A stretch of DNA of 64,000 bases, from the NCBI RefSeq assembly GCF_023715205.1, contig NZ_JAMBNR010000004.1, forward strand, positions 248,001-312,000. The letters run 5' to 3'. The stretch is from Mesobacillus maritimus. GTDB taxonomy: Bacteria > Bacillota > Bacilli > Bacillales > Cytobacillaceae. Both the position numbers and the translations under genes were made by a program. Below, one piece after another: positions 17,160 to 25,649 of the stretch (the stretch's first letter is position 1; each line of letters starts with the position of its first letter). The notes beneath the pieces are model-generated. The model searched no databases. It saw nothing but the letters and a program-made list of their open reading frames with translations, and was not told where the DNA came from.

Positions 17160-17873
17160 CTACCTACGTAAACTTTGGTACCATTCTTTTGTTTCTGTGG
17201 AGTTTTCACCGTTAATAAAAATTCTATCACCTGCCACCTTGATATAAAGGTATGGGGGAGAATCTTTTCTGATAAAAAGGAGAGACACTCCGTAGTCTGT
17301 AACAGTAAAGTAACCTTTTGACATGGTAGCTAAGCCAAATCCGTTGTTTTTCCAAGTTACTTCTGGCATTTCATCCAGTAAATGAATAGATTGGATCTTA
17401 TTTAGATCCCACTCCTCTCCATATGGCCCAGTTATTTCAAACTTATCGTCCTTAACGATTAAGTCGTAACTTTGGAGGCCAATCATATAGATGGTTCCTA
17501 CAAAACCAATAATGGCAATAAAAAGAACCGAAGAGATGAGATAACTCTTTTTGCGCTTATGCACTACTTCATATTTTGATAGATACACCATTCCACCCAT
17601 TAAAAATAAGAGCATAAAACCGAATTGGACCTCTATCGCATACTTGAAAGGAAGGAAATACAAAGGAAGTAGGATCAACATTCCAATTGCTGTTGCAAAC
17701 ATGAGTTTACCGGTTTTTTGAGGGGATCCGTTTCGGATAAGTTCCTCTTGCTCTTCTTCAGGCCGAGTAGCAAAACCAGAAATGAGCCAATAAGCTTTTT
17801 TATAAAGTAATGCCCATCCGAAGAAAAGGAATAGCATAGTAATGAAAAATTGAACTCCCACAAGTACCCACAA
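17160..17873 (-). CDS. DUF3784-like membrane protein with C-terminal PH-like domain
   Basis: A 237-residue protein with four to five TM segments in its first 130 residues, among them the motif KKAYWLISGFATRPEEEQEE, which matches the DUF3784 pattern (YWLISGFN.MS.EE). The last 100 residues (YDLIVKDDKFEITGPYGEEW, then LYIKVAGDRIFINGE) look like a bacterial PH-type beta domain, probably on the cytoplasmic face. The start is TTG 17873 with GGAGGG six bases upstream. The gap to panE is 45 bases on the same strand, so the two may be co-transcribed. The function is unknown. Confidence 0.65.
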   Translation of the reverse strand: MWVLVGVQFFITMLFLFFGWALLYKKAYWLISGFATRPEEEQEELIRNGSPQKTGKLMFATAIGMLILLPLYFLPFKYAIEVQFGFMLLFLMGGMVYLSKYEVVHKRKKSYLISSVLFIAIIGFVGTIYMIGLQSYDLIVKDDKFEITGPYGEEWDLNKIQSIHLLDEMPEVTWKNNGFGLATMSKGYFTVTDYGVSLLFIRKDSPPYLYIKVAGDRIFINGENSTETKEWYQSLRR

Positions 17874-18024
17874 ACCAATCCCTCCTAGTAATACTATTTT
17901 CTATATTGTACCATTTAATGGGTTTAGTTTTACCAGTTTTCTAGGTGGAATAAGCCTGTGAGTACAGCTGGAATTTGCTTGCTCGAACCCGAGTCAACAA
18001 GAGGTCTGTCTGATTACAGGTCTA

Positions 18025-18058
18025 CAAAAAGAAAAGCACGCGTTAAGCGCGTGCTTTT
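18025..18058 (-). terminator. Terminator of the cstA operon
   Basis: Read on the minus strand, GCACGCG and CGCGTGC form a GC-rich stem flanked by AAAA/TTTT, then TTTTCTTTTTG. The stem overlaps the stop codon of the small gene at 18057-18209. Confidence 0.88.
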
Positions 18059-18209
18059 ACCAAAGATATAGAGCCATTCCCACTGCTCCAACCACAATCA
18101 GGAGACTGATGATTCTTACGAAAAGGGGAACACTGTCTTTCCCCTTTTCGTTTACTTTTTTTTCTTCTTCATCTACCGTCTTGCGATATTCAGGATGGCA
18201 AGGGCCCAT
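18057..18209 (-). CDS. 50-aa single-pass membrane protein coupled to cstA
   Basis: A small gene whose ATG overlaps the cstA stop codon as TAATG. The product starts MGPCHPEYRKTVDEEEKK, then has one hydrophobic helix (about 29-49, LFVRIISLLIVVGAVGMALY). The N-terminal Cys-His and the acidic/basic stretch would be cytoplasmic if positive-inside holds. The operon terminator starts right at its stop codon, so the gene exactly fills the end of the transcript. I do not recognise a named family. The position suggests an accessory subunit of the CstA transporter, in the manner of the small proteins that follow cstA in other bacteria (inference). Confidence 0.7.
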   Translation of the reverse strand: MGPCHPEYRKTVDEEEKKVNEKGKDSVPLFVRIISLLIVVGAVGMALYLW

Positions 18210-19663
18210 TAGGCTACCTTATTCCAATTCGAAATATCCTCATCAAGTGGGAGGCTATTGGCCCTGTTCTTCTTAGCAGCTCTAAAGAATAAAGCGACAA
18301 GAATAATTGTACCGATTACTCCACCAATCCAAGATATATTCATAGCTAAACCAAAACCGATTTGGGCATTAAGGATGTAAGTAATAACCATTACTAACAT
18401 GAATGTACCAGGGATTAATGGGATGAAATAGTTTTTCTTAGCGATGTATAAATACATAGCTCCTACAAATAAGGCGATTACGGCTGTAGCTTGGTTCGCC
18501 CAGCTGAAATATCTCCATAGAAGATTGAAATCAATTTGTGTCAAGACAACAGAGATTGCGAATAATGGAACAGCAATCCATAAACGGCTACTCATTTTCT
18601 TTTGAGCAATATTTAAATACTCGGCAATAATCATACGAGCACTACGGAAAGCAGTGTCACCAGAAGTAATTGGAAGAACAACTACTCCAAGAATTGCAAG
18701 AGTTCCACCGATTGCTCCTAGCATCGCAGTAGAAACTTCACTTACAACAGCCCCTGGTCCACCAGCAGCAAGTACTTCATTTAAGCCAGTATATCCATTG
18801 AACAAGCTCATTGCTGCAGCAGCCCAGATCATTGCGATAATTCCTTCTGCAATCATCATACCGTAGAAAATTTTGCGACCTTGTTTCTCTTTTTGAGTCG
18901 TACGAGAAATAATTGGTGTTTGTGTAGCATGGAATCCTGATAGTGCTCCACAAGTAATTGTAAAGAAAATTAATGGGAAGATTGGCGCATTGTCAGGATG
19001 GAAGTTTGATAGTGAAAGCTCAGGAATTGGTGCTCCTGTAACCACTAGGCCGATTCCAACTCCAAGTGCACTGATAACAAGTAATGCTCCAAAGTATGGA
19101 TAGAGTCTTCCGATAATTTTATCAACTGGTAGTAATGTAGCTAAAATATAATAAATGAAAATTGCAGCAACAATAACACCGAGAGCAATTTTACCATCCA
19201 TTAATACATGAAGTAGGCTTGCTGGTGTAGAAACAAACACAGTACCAACTAGTAAAAGTAGTAACACTGCGAATGCGTTTACAACGTGGCGCATGATTTT
19301 ACCTAAAAACTTACTTGCTAATTCTGGCAAGTGAGCCCCGCGGTTACGGATAGAAATCATCCCTGTTAAATAGTCATGGACAGCACCCGCAAAGATACAA
19401 CCGATTACAATCCAGATAAAAGCAACTGGTCCATAAAGCGCTCCCATGATTGGACCGAAGATAGGTCCTGTACCAGCAATATTTAAGAGCTGGATTAATG
19501 AGTTCTTTGAAGTACTCATTGGAATGTAGTCGACACCATCGGCATTTACATAAGCCGGTGTGGCACGTTCTTCTTTTACCCCAAAAACTTTCTCTACAAA
19601 TTTACCGTAAGTAAAATAACCAATAATTAAAAGGACGATGCCCGCTAAAAATGTATACATCAT
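18209..19663 (-). CDS. cstA: Carbon starvation protein CstA-family transporter (pyruvate/peptide)
   Basis: A 484-residue transporter with about 13-14 TM helices. It contains the CstA core (MSTSKNSLIQLLNIAGTGPI, FAGAVHDYLTGMISIRNRGAH and LSGFHATQTPIISRTT), in the short Gram-positive form of the E. coli CstA/BtsT family, which imports pyruvate and perhaps peptides. I start at ATG 19663 because AAAGGGGGAG lies just upstream; a TTG at 19684 would add seven residues. The LytS/LytT-type sensor pair lies directly upstream, as with btsSR-btsT and lytST-pftAB in other species, so it is probably its pyruvate-responsive regulator (inference). A cre site lies 22 bases before the start. Confidence 0.9.
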   Translation of the reverse strand: MMYTFLAGIVLLIIGYFTYGKFVEKVFGVKEERATPAYVNADGVDYIPMSTSKNSLIQLLNIAGTGPIFGPIMGALYGPVAFIWIVIGCIFAGAVHDYLTGMISIRNRGAHLPELASKFLGKIMRHVVNAFAVLLLLLVGTVFVSTPASLLHVLMDGKIALGVIVAAIFIYYILATLLPVDKIIGRLYPYFGALLVISALGVGIGLVVTGAPIPELSLSNFHPDNAPIFPLIFFTITCGALSGFHATQTPIISRTTQKEKQGRKIFYGMMIAEGIIAMIWAAAAMSLFNGYTGLNEVLAAGGPGAVVSEVSTAMLGAIGGTLAILGVVVLPITSGDTAFRSARMIIAEYLNIAQKKMSSRLWIAVPLFAISVVLTQIDFNLLWRYFSWANQATAVIALFVGAMYLYIAKKNYFIPLIPGTFMLVMVITYILNAQIGFGLAMNISWIGGVIGTIILVALFFRAAKKNRANSLPLDEDISNWNKVA

Positions 19664-19684
19664 TCTCCCCCTTTGTATCAACAA

Positions 19685-19699
19685 TGAATACGTTTACAT
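19685..19699 (-). promoter_or_regulatory. cre (CcpA-binding) site upstream of cstA
   Basis: Read on the minus strand the 15 bases are ATGTAAACGTATTCA, which match every fixed position of WTGNAANCGNWNNCW. The site lies between a TATACT -10-like box (19709-19704) and the start codon. That is a position where CcpA would repress by roadblock or by blocking initiation. The matching -35 region is poor, consistent with a promoter that needs the LytT-type activator. Confidence 0.7.
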
Positions 19700-19853
19700 T
19701 CTTAGTATAAAAGAATGGAAGACTGATAGGGGCATTTTGGATTAAAAAGTCGAAATTTGAGTTTATCATGTATCAATAGTTGATTAAGATGCATGTTCTT
19801 TTGGGAAAGTTTATCTTTATAGTAGAGTAAAATATAAAGTCTAGACTACTCTT

Positions 19854-20591
19854 TTAAATTTCTAGTCTTGCCCGTAAGGCTTTGACATAATTTCGACTAA
19901 CAGATAGCAGTTCCTCTCTTCCTTCGATTTCTAACTGATAAGCCCCGTTAAACCAAGGGGTTAGTCGGGTTACATGTTCTAAATTCACCAAGTAACTTTT
20001 ATGAATCCGGAAAAAACTAAAAGAATTCAATCTGCATTCAAGATCCTTAAGAGGTGTTTTGACCTCGAATTCTCCTGTTCTGGCAATAATTTTTGTCACC
20101 TTTTCTTCGCGAAACATATACAGGATATCTTTTGGGTCAATATAATAAATTTCTCCTTCAGCCTCAACAGCTAATTTAGCTGCTGATTTTCCTACTTCAT
20201 GGATAATGGGGGTATCCTGGGAGAATTTTTTCTCAATTCTTTCGACGGTTTCTTTTAGTAAGTCTTCGTCATAAGGTTTCAAGATATAATCAATAGCATC
20301 ATATCGAAAAGCTTCAGCCGCAAATTGGGGATAAGCTGTTGCAAAGACGATGTAGGGAGCTTTTTTCAATTCCATTAGTGCTTTGGCTGCTTCCATCCCA
20401 TTCATTTTAGGCATCTCGACATCTAAAAACACCACATCAGGTTGAAGTTGGAGAGCTTTCATAATGGCTGATTCTCCAGTTTCAGCTTCACCTACGATTT
20501 GAATAGAGGGAAATGCTTGTAATAAGTGTTTTAATTCATCACGGCTATATAATTCGTCATCCACGATTAAAGTTTTAATGGGTATATCCAA
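19854..20591 (-). CDS. lytT: LytTR-family response regulator (LytT-like)
   Basis: A 245-residue response regulator. The receiver domain (1-120) has the acidic pocket DDE at 11-13 and the phospho-acceptor Asp57 in VVFLDVEMPKMNG, then conserved Lys in ILKPYDE. The C-terminal LytTR DNA-binding domain (about 145-245) includes IYYIDPKDILYMFREEKVTK and FFRIHKSYLVNLEHV, which are diagnostic. The gene starts one base after the sensor kinase stop, so the two form one operon. Its likely target is the adjacent cstA promoter. It is paralogous in type to B. subtilis LytT, which controls lrgAB/pftAB. Confidence 0.93.
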   Translation of the reverse strand: MDIPIKTLIVDDELYSRDELKHLLQAFPSIQIVGEAETGESAIMKALQLQPDVVFLDVEMPKMNGMEAAKALMELKKAPYIVFATAYPQFAAEAFRYDAIDYILKPYDEDLLKETVERIEKKFSQDTPIIHEVGKSAAKLAVEAEGEIYYIDPKDILYMFREEKVTKIIARTGEFEVKTPLKDLECRLNSFSFFRIHKSYLVNLEHVTRLTPWFNGAYQLEIEGREELLSVSRNYVKALRARLEI

Positions 20592-20592
20592 C

Positions 20593-22332
20593 TCAAATTA
20601 CCTCCTTTTTATAAGGAATCAAGAATGAAACTTCTGTCCCAATCTGAGCTTCACTTTTAATGGCTAAAGCTGCGTCCTCTCCGAACGTCATGATCAGTCT
20701 TCGGTTAACATTATAAAGAGCTAGACCTGTACCTTTTTCAGATTGTACTAGAGCAGTTCCGATTTGTTGAACCCGCTCTTCACTCATTCCTTGTCCATTA
20801 TCTTCTACTTTTATTTGAATATGCTCTTCCTGCCTTTTAATTGAAATTTTTATTATGCAATTATTTTCCTTATCTTTAAACCCATGCTTGATTGCATTTT
20901 CAACAATTGGTTGAAGGGTAAGAGGTGGCAGGCTTTTTAGTAACACTGTTTCATCAATATCATAAATCACCTCTAATCTGTCAATAAATCTTGCTTCTTC
21001 AATCGATAAATAGGCTTTCGTATGTTTGATTTCCTGTTCTAACGTACCCATATTATGTGTCGTAACAGTGAGGTTCTGACGTAGAAAGTGTGATAAAGAT
21101 ACAAGTAGCTTACGCGCTTTAGTCTGATCAATTCGAATAAGCGATACGATCGTATTTAATGTATTAAACAAGAAATGTGGACTAATTTGTGCTTGAAGAG
21201 CCATGATTTCTGCTTCTTTAGCTAGTTGGTAAGAGCGCTCAGCTTCAACTATTTCAAGTTGATTGCTAATGATGCGGCTCAAACCAGAGATTAGTTCTAC
21301 ATCCACATTTGTAATGGCTTTTTCGGACCGAAAGTAAAATTTTAAAGTGCCGATGGTTTTGTCGCGAACTTTCAAAGGCTCAATGATCGCAGCGCCTAAT
21401 GGACACCCCTTAACACGACATTGAATCGATTCTTGATTGGCAACAATCATTTTACCTTTGTGAATCGCATCTAATGTGATCTGTGTTTGAATTGGGCTTT
21501 CTGCTCGATGGTGGTCATCGCCAAGACCTACGTGGGCTAAAATATCCGTTAGGTTTGTCATTGAAACGGCACTCGCTTTTATTTCGTTATGTAAAATCTG
21601 GCAAACAGCATGTGCCGATTTAGGGTTAATTCCATCACGAAGGTGTGCAAGTGTTTGATCAGCAATTCGAAAGATCTTTTGTGCTTGAACTGCAACCACT
21701 TTCTCTTCTTCTTGAACGACATTCCGAATAACAAGGAGAAATAGAGCGCAACCAAGTCCATTAGCAATAATCATTGGAAAACCGATAATTTCAACTAACG
21801 TCCAGGCCTGTTCAAATGGGCGAGAAAGGAGCAATATAATCAACATTTGAATGGTTTCAGCAAGAGCCCCCATGAAAAAGGCAGATTTAAGTTTGATATG
21901 GTGATTGCGTCTGTGGAAGTACCCAGCTAATATCCCTGCAATAATAGAGGCTAGTCCACAAGCAATTGCAGTAAATCCCCCTAAGGTAAACCGATGAATA
22001 CCAGCAATCAGTCCCGCGCCAATTCCTACTTTATAACCTCCGAGTAAACCGGCAATTACAACCCCAATTACTCGTGAATTTGCAATTGCTTCATCAGCGG
22101 CGAGATTAGAGGCCCAGCGGTGAAAATGTAGACTCTCTGTGCTTAAGCTTAATCCGGTGTAAGTCCCAATGATACCGAAGAAACCGAAAAAAAGAATCGC
22201 TGTATACTGTTGAGAGCGTTTTAGCTGTTCTTGATAAGTCATATCTCTAAAGAACTTAAATCTAGTTAAAATAAAGGCGATGGTGACGATGATTCCAAGT
22301 CTTTCAACCATTGTCGTTAGCAACTCGAACAT
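20593..22332 (-). CDS. lytS: LytS-type sensor histidine kinase
   Basis: A 579-residue membrane sensor. The first 200 residues hold the 5TM-5TMR_LYT sensory region (GLSLSTESLHFHRW, then NSRVIGVVIAGLLGGYKVG). A GAF domain (about 225-360) is followed by a His_kinase dimerisation segment with His386 in ISPHFLFNTLNTIV. The HATPase_c domain has the N box IVENAIKHGFKD and G box DNGQGMSEER. LytS/BtsS kinases sense extracellular pyruvate or membrane state. It is followed directly by the LytTR regulator and then cstA, giving a sensor-regulator-transporter module. Confidence 0.93.
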   Translation of the reverse strand: MFELLTTMVERLGIIVTIAFILTRFKFFRDMTYQEQLKRSQQYTAILFFGFFGIIGTYTGLSLSTESLHFHRWASNLAADEAIANSRVIGVVIAGLLGGYKVGIGAGLIAGIHRFTLGGFTAIACGLASIIAGILAGYFHRRNHHIKLKSAFFMGALAETIQMLIILLLSRPFEQAWTLVEIIGFPMIIANGLGCALFLLVIRNVVQEEEKVVAVQAQKIFRIADQTLAHLRDGINPKSAHAVCQILHNEIKASAVSMTNLTDILAHVGLGDDHHRAESPIQTQITLDAIHKGKMIVANQESIQCRVKGCPLGAAIIEPLKVRDKTIGTLKFYFRSEKAITNVDVELISGLSRIISNQLEIVEAERSYQLAKEAEIMALQAQISPHFLFNTLNTIVSLIRIDQTKARKLLVSLSHFLRQNLTVTTHNMGTLEQEIKHTKAYLSIEEARFIDRLEVIYDIDETVLLKSLPPLTLQPIVENAIKHGFKDKENNCIIKISIKRQEEHIQIKVEDNGQGMSEERVQQIGTALVQSEKGTGLALYNVNRRLIMTFGEDAALAIKSEAQIGTEVSFLIPYKKEVI

Positions 22333-22423
22333 ATAATTGCCCCTTTTTAGATACTATTTAACTTTTTAGAACTCTTAAGTTTATTTTAGCTTAGATTAGC
22401 ATGAAGATATACTGAAAACGAGG

Positions 22424-22460
22424 AAGAGAAAAGAAAGAAGCCCCTGTTAAGAAGGCTTCT
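22424..22460 (-). terminator. Terminator after the LiaG-like gene
   Basis: On the minus strand AGAAGCC / GGCTTCT form a stem with an 11-base loop followed by TTCTTTTCTC. It separates the LiaG-like gene from lytS. Confidence 0.7.
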
Positions 22461-22500
22461 AAAATTATACTTTGATAATTTGGAAAGGAAAGGGAGGGGC

Positions 22501-23367
22501 TTAATAAAGGTTGATGTGGCCACTTGAAACTTGCAAGTCAAGCTTATTATCACCTGATCCATACTTTCCTTCAATGTGGTTTTTCCCACTGCTTTTATCG
22601 GTTAGTTGAAAGTCATGATTGATTTTTCCACTACTCATTTTCCCAATCAAGGTAAAGTCAGCATCATCAGGGAGATCCAATTTAGCGCTGCCTGAACTCA
22701 CCTTCACTTCAGAATTTCCAGTTAGAGTGTCAAATTGAATATCCATAAATCCAGAGGACACTTGGGCATCCAACGCGCCAGAATAATGATGAATCATGAG
22801 TTTGCCTGAGCTTATTTCAAATGAACCCGTGTTTGCCTCAATATTTTCAAGCTTCGCGTAACCTGATGAACCCTTTTGCTCAATAAGGTTTGCTTCAATG
22901 TTTCGCAGCTCAAGTTTTCCTGAACCGATATCTACTGCTAATTCTTCAAGTGAAAGGGGCTTTTGACTAGAATGGCCTTCGAGTAATAAGGTACCAGACC
23001 CTACTTTTAGAGAGATGTTCCGGTCATAAACTTCTGGAATATAGATGGTTAATTTAGAATTTCGGTTAAAAAGACCAAATTGAAACTTTGGACCTTTCGC
23101 ATCAATTTCAATTTCATCGTCTCCTTGGTGAAGGTCAACTGATCCTTGGCCTTCATAATCAATGACGATATCATCTCGATCTTCAGGGATAATCGTTGTC
23201 GGTACGCTAGTTGTTTGGATTTTAATCAGTTCAACCTTGTCTGTGACATTCGCTTCTTTTTGCTCATTGTTTAGGCCAAACCAACTAAAAAGTGGTAGGT
23301 TCGTCATAATAATAAATAACCCTGTCAGGATTAAAAAAATGACGAAAATCTTTTTCAACATATTCAT
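22501..23367 (-). CDS. DUF4097 (LiaG-like) membrane-anchored beta-repeat protein
   Basis: A 288-residue protein with one N-terminal TM anchor (5-27). The extracytoplasmic part is built of repeated short strands that end in S-S-G or G-S-G: VGSGTLLLEG, IGSGKLELRN, ISSGKLMIHH, VSSGFMDIQF, VSSGSAKLDL and VSSGHINLY, spaced about 20 residues apart. This is the DUF4097 beta-helix-like fold of LiaG and YvlB, linked in B. subtilis to cell-envelope stress operons. No liaF, liaS or liaR is next to it, so the role is inferred only at family level. A second in-frame ATG two codons downstream is also possible. Confidence 0.8.
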   Translation of the reverse strand: MNMLKKIFVIFLILTGLFIIMTNLPLFSWFGLNNEQKEANVTDKVELIKIQTTSVPTTIIPEDRDDIVIDYEGQGSVDLHQGDDEIEIDAKGPKFQFGLFNRNSKLTIYIPEVYDRNISLKVGSGTLLLEGHSSQKPLSLEELAVDIGSGKLELRNIEANLIEQKGSSGYAKLENIEANTGSFEISSGKLMIHHYSGALDAQVSSGFMDIQFDTLTGNSEVKVSSGSAKLDLPDDADFTLIGKMSSGKINHDFQLTDKSSGKNHIEGKYGSGDNKLDLQVSSGHINLY

Positions 23368-23679
23368 TCACTCCGTTTCATTATAAAAACGTATTGGTTT
23401 TGTTAAATCTATCGTATTCGAAATACTAATTTTCTCCAATGCTCTAGAGGTGGAAAATTCACTAAGACTTGAGGCTGATAAAAGTTCCTTCTTATAGTTA
23501 GATGACAACTTCGGACATGAGTGGGGGAAGTAAGGCACCCCGGAGATCTGAGAAAAAAGAAATTCAGGAGAAAAAATACTATGTAGTCTAAACTTCGATT
23601 ATAAAAAGACAAGTTAGCAGCAATAAAGGAAAAGTCAGGACAATAGGGATGTCTCCCAACCAAGCTTGTTCCCTCACCA
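23368..23679. other. Gene-free stretch between the LiaG-like and MIP18-like genes
   Basis: I see no supported gene, promoter or repeat here. An open frame on the minus strand (23409-23663) lacks a ribosome site and any family resemblance. Confidence 0.4.
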
Positions 23680-23720
23680 TAAAAAAAGTGTGCCTCCTAT
23701 AAACATAAGAGAGACACACT
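23680..23720 (-). terminator. Terminator after the MIP18-like gene
   Basis: AGTGTGCCTC / GAGACACACT with one mismatch is followed on the minus strand by seven T. Confidence 0.8.
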
Positions 23721-23737
23721 AGTAACAACCATACAGC

Positions 23738-24052
23738 TTAGCTTGGGATGCCTAAGGCAATCTTCGCGTAGCGTGACATTCGTTCTTTTGACCATGCGGG
23801 GCTCCAGACGATGTCGATTTTAATGCTGTTTAAATCCTTAATCGCTGCTTCTATTTTTGTATGAGCATCTGTCATAATTTGTGGAGCCATTGGGCACCCC
23901 ATTGATGTCATGGTCATATTGATATGGAGATTGAGTTCATCATCTAGAATTACATCATATACCAAACCTAGATTAACGATATCGATTCCCAATTCGGGGT
24001 CGATTACTTCTTCCAATACTTCATAAATTTGCTCGATTAATTCATCTTTCAA
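23738..24052 (-). CDS. MIP18/DUF59-family Fe-S cluster assembly protein (SufT/YitW-like)
   Basis: A 104-residue cytoplasmic protein. It has the DUF59 core VIDPELGIDIVNLGLVYDV, the conserved Cys loop TMTSMGCPMAPQI and the family's C-terminal block SKERMSRYAKIALGI, nearly as in B. subtilis YitW (about 102 aa). Such proteins help deliver Fe-S clusters to client enzymes. I start at TTG 24052, since GAGGTGA lies five bases before it and the length then equals YitW; a longer reading from ATG 24085 has no ribosome site. It is a plausible partner for the Fe-S-rich enzymes at 47-51 kb (inference). A MITE copy lies directly upstream. Confidence 0.85.
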   Translation of the reverse strand: MKDELIEQIYEVLEEVIDPELGIDIVNLGLVYDVILDDELNLHINMTMTSMGCPMAPQIMTDAHTKIEAAIKDLNSIKIDIVWSPAWSKERMSRYAKIALGIPS

Positions 24053-24098
24053 TTTGCTCACCTCGTTTATATTTTTAATTCTCATTTGGTACTCTAAG

Positions 24099-24284
24099 AA
24101 GGCTAGTTTCGTAAAGATTGTTGATAAACTCCTAAAGCTGATTTTAACGCAGGATAAGCCATTTTATGCGTTCATACTAAGTACGCTGACTCTTTTCTCC
24201 TGATTTTAAAGTTGCTGTCTAGTGAGAACACTGCTAATGCGTTTCTTTTTATATCTAAAGCAACAAAGTTTGAGTAAAGATCTT
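24099..24284 (+). mobile_element. MITE-like element (copy B)
   Basis: A 186-bp non-coding element with ends AAGGCTAGTTTCGTAAAG and AACAAAGTTTGAGTAAAG. It is flanked by TAAG on both sides (24095-24098 and 24285-24288), which I read as a 4-bp target duplication. It shares its left 60 bases and right 30 bases with the copies at 45421 and 25911. Its right end plus the duplicated TAAG forms the stop codon of the DUF438 gene. Confidence 0.75.
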
Positions 24285-25513
24285 TAAGAAAGAATTCTCT
24301 TTTCTCCCTGAATCGCTTGAATTGGATCGATATTTTGTGTGAATTCCAGTGTGCCCATATAGGCACCATCTTCATCTCTTACAGCGAAATAGCGGATGTA
24401 TACATATATACCGCGTGTTTTTATATAAAAATCTTCAACATCTTTAATTCCAGCCTTAAAATCATGAAGCAAATCTTCCACAACGTGCACACTCTTTGGA
24501 GGGTGACAGTTTTGGACAGTTCTACCGATTACCGCCTTTGTTCTATGGAAAATGCGCTCTTTGCCGTGAGAAAAATAGCGGACTACATCGTCTTGGTCAA
24601 TAAAAGTAATATCAACTGGAAGATGATTAAGCATAAGTTCTAATTGTTTTAAAGATAACAGACCTGTCTCCATTTTAATGTAACCATCTGTCATAGCTGT
24701 CGCGTTAATTTCCTTGCGTTCGGGCTTCCAAACACCCGCTGGTGCAGTTAAACAATAGCCAATGTCTTCACCATCATGGGCAATCTTTATCCACTCATCT
24801 TCGGTCAAGGTTTGCAGTGCCATAGGAAAAAGGATGTTTTCTTCCTTATAAATCATTTCGCTCGTTTCTTTAATAACGAAGTAAATAGCGGAACTTATGG
24901 CTTTTTTATCGCCATTATAAGTTTTTAGCTTTTCTTTTGCGCCTTTAATTGCTGCACGGATGCCATCATCTACACCCCACATCACCTGTGTTGGCCCCAT
25001 AATTCCGTATTTTTCAAGGAACGGGAATAGTAAGTTTTCTTTGCGAGTGTAGTGTTTATCAACATCATAAAGAAGGTTTAAGTCAGCGATTAATTTGTTG
25101 ATATTTTCCTCGTTATCCTCTTTTTCAAAACGCTCTAAATGTAGCTGCATTTTAAAGTTTACAAGCATATTAATCTCTTTATTTTCAAGCTTGAATGTAT
25201 GAATCGGGTGACCAGGCTGGTCCTCAGGTTGTTCTGAACGGTGGATTTCCTCGATAGAGCCTTTAAAAATGGCTGTATGCACAGAGCAAAGACGTTGAAC
25301 CTCAGAAACCGGAATACCTTCTTCTTCCATTAATGCTTGCTCTAATTGGGAGATCTCAGCAACACTAATATTTCCAACTGCATTTTCAAACTGTGCTTTT
25401 ACTTCATCTACACTTCTCCCGTTGTGTAAGTCTTTAATAATCTGTTTCAGCATTTCTTGGCGTTCTGTTTTATTCTCAAATCCTTGTTCACGATTATTAA
25501 TCATTTCGCTCAT
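24284..25513 (-). CDS. DUF438 / hemerythrin / PAS domain protein
   Basis: A 409-residue cytoplasmic protein. DUF438 covers about 15-85. A hemerythrin-like HHE domain (about 90-250) has metal-ligand-type residues in HTFKLEN, DVDKHYTRKENLLFP and EENILFPMAL. A C-terminal PAS domain (about 285-405) includes LPVDITFIDQDDVVRYFSHG. Such proteins are thought to sense or handle O2 or NO through a diiron site, but this is unproven. A perfect Fnr box lies 121 bases upstream. The C-terminus ends GEKRILS at a stop built from a MITE insertion, so a few native residues are probably lost. Confidence 0.85.
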   Translation of the reverse strand: MSEMINNREQGFENKTERQEMLKQIIKDLHNGRSVDEVKAQFENAVGNISVAEISQLEQALMEEEGIPVSEVQRLCSVHTAIFKGSIEEIHRSEQPEDQPGHPIHTFKLENKEINMLVNFKMQLHLERFEKEDNEENINKLIADLNLLYDVDKHYTRKENLLFPFLEKYGIMGPTQVMWGVDDGIRAAIKGAKEKLKTYNGDKKAISSAIYFVIKETSEMIYKEENILFPMALQTLTEDEWIKIAHDGEDIGYCLTAPAGVWKPERKEINATAMTDGYIKMETGLLSLKQLELMLNHLPVDITFIDQDDVVRYFSHGKERIFHRTKAVIGRTVQNCHPPKSVHVVEDLLHDFKAGIKDVEDFYIKTRGIYVYIRYFAVRDEDGAYMGTLEFTQNIDPIQAIQGEKRILS

Positions 25514-25633
25514 ATCAATTCTCCTTTTTGGAAAATAGTTTTATGTTTATCAACTTCATTAGCATGATGTTTATAGTGTTTTTGAGTGATAACTTTTCTC
25601 AACAACAATGTATCATAACCAAAAATATGGGAT

Positions 25634-25649
25634 TGTGATGTGCGTCACA
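25634..25649. promoter_or_regulatory. Fnr box upstream of the DUF438 gene
   Basis: TGTGATGTGCGTCACA is an exact TGTGA-N6-TCACA palindrome. On the minus strand a TACATT -10-like box ends at 25607, which puts the box centre at about -41.5, the usual position for activation by B. subtilis Fnr. Confidence 0.75.

Noticed and set aside
23409-23663. An 84-codon minus-strand frame between the LiaG-like and MIP18-like genes.
   Set aside because: No ribosome site, no recognised family, odd composition.
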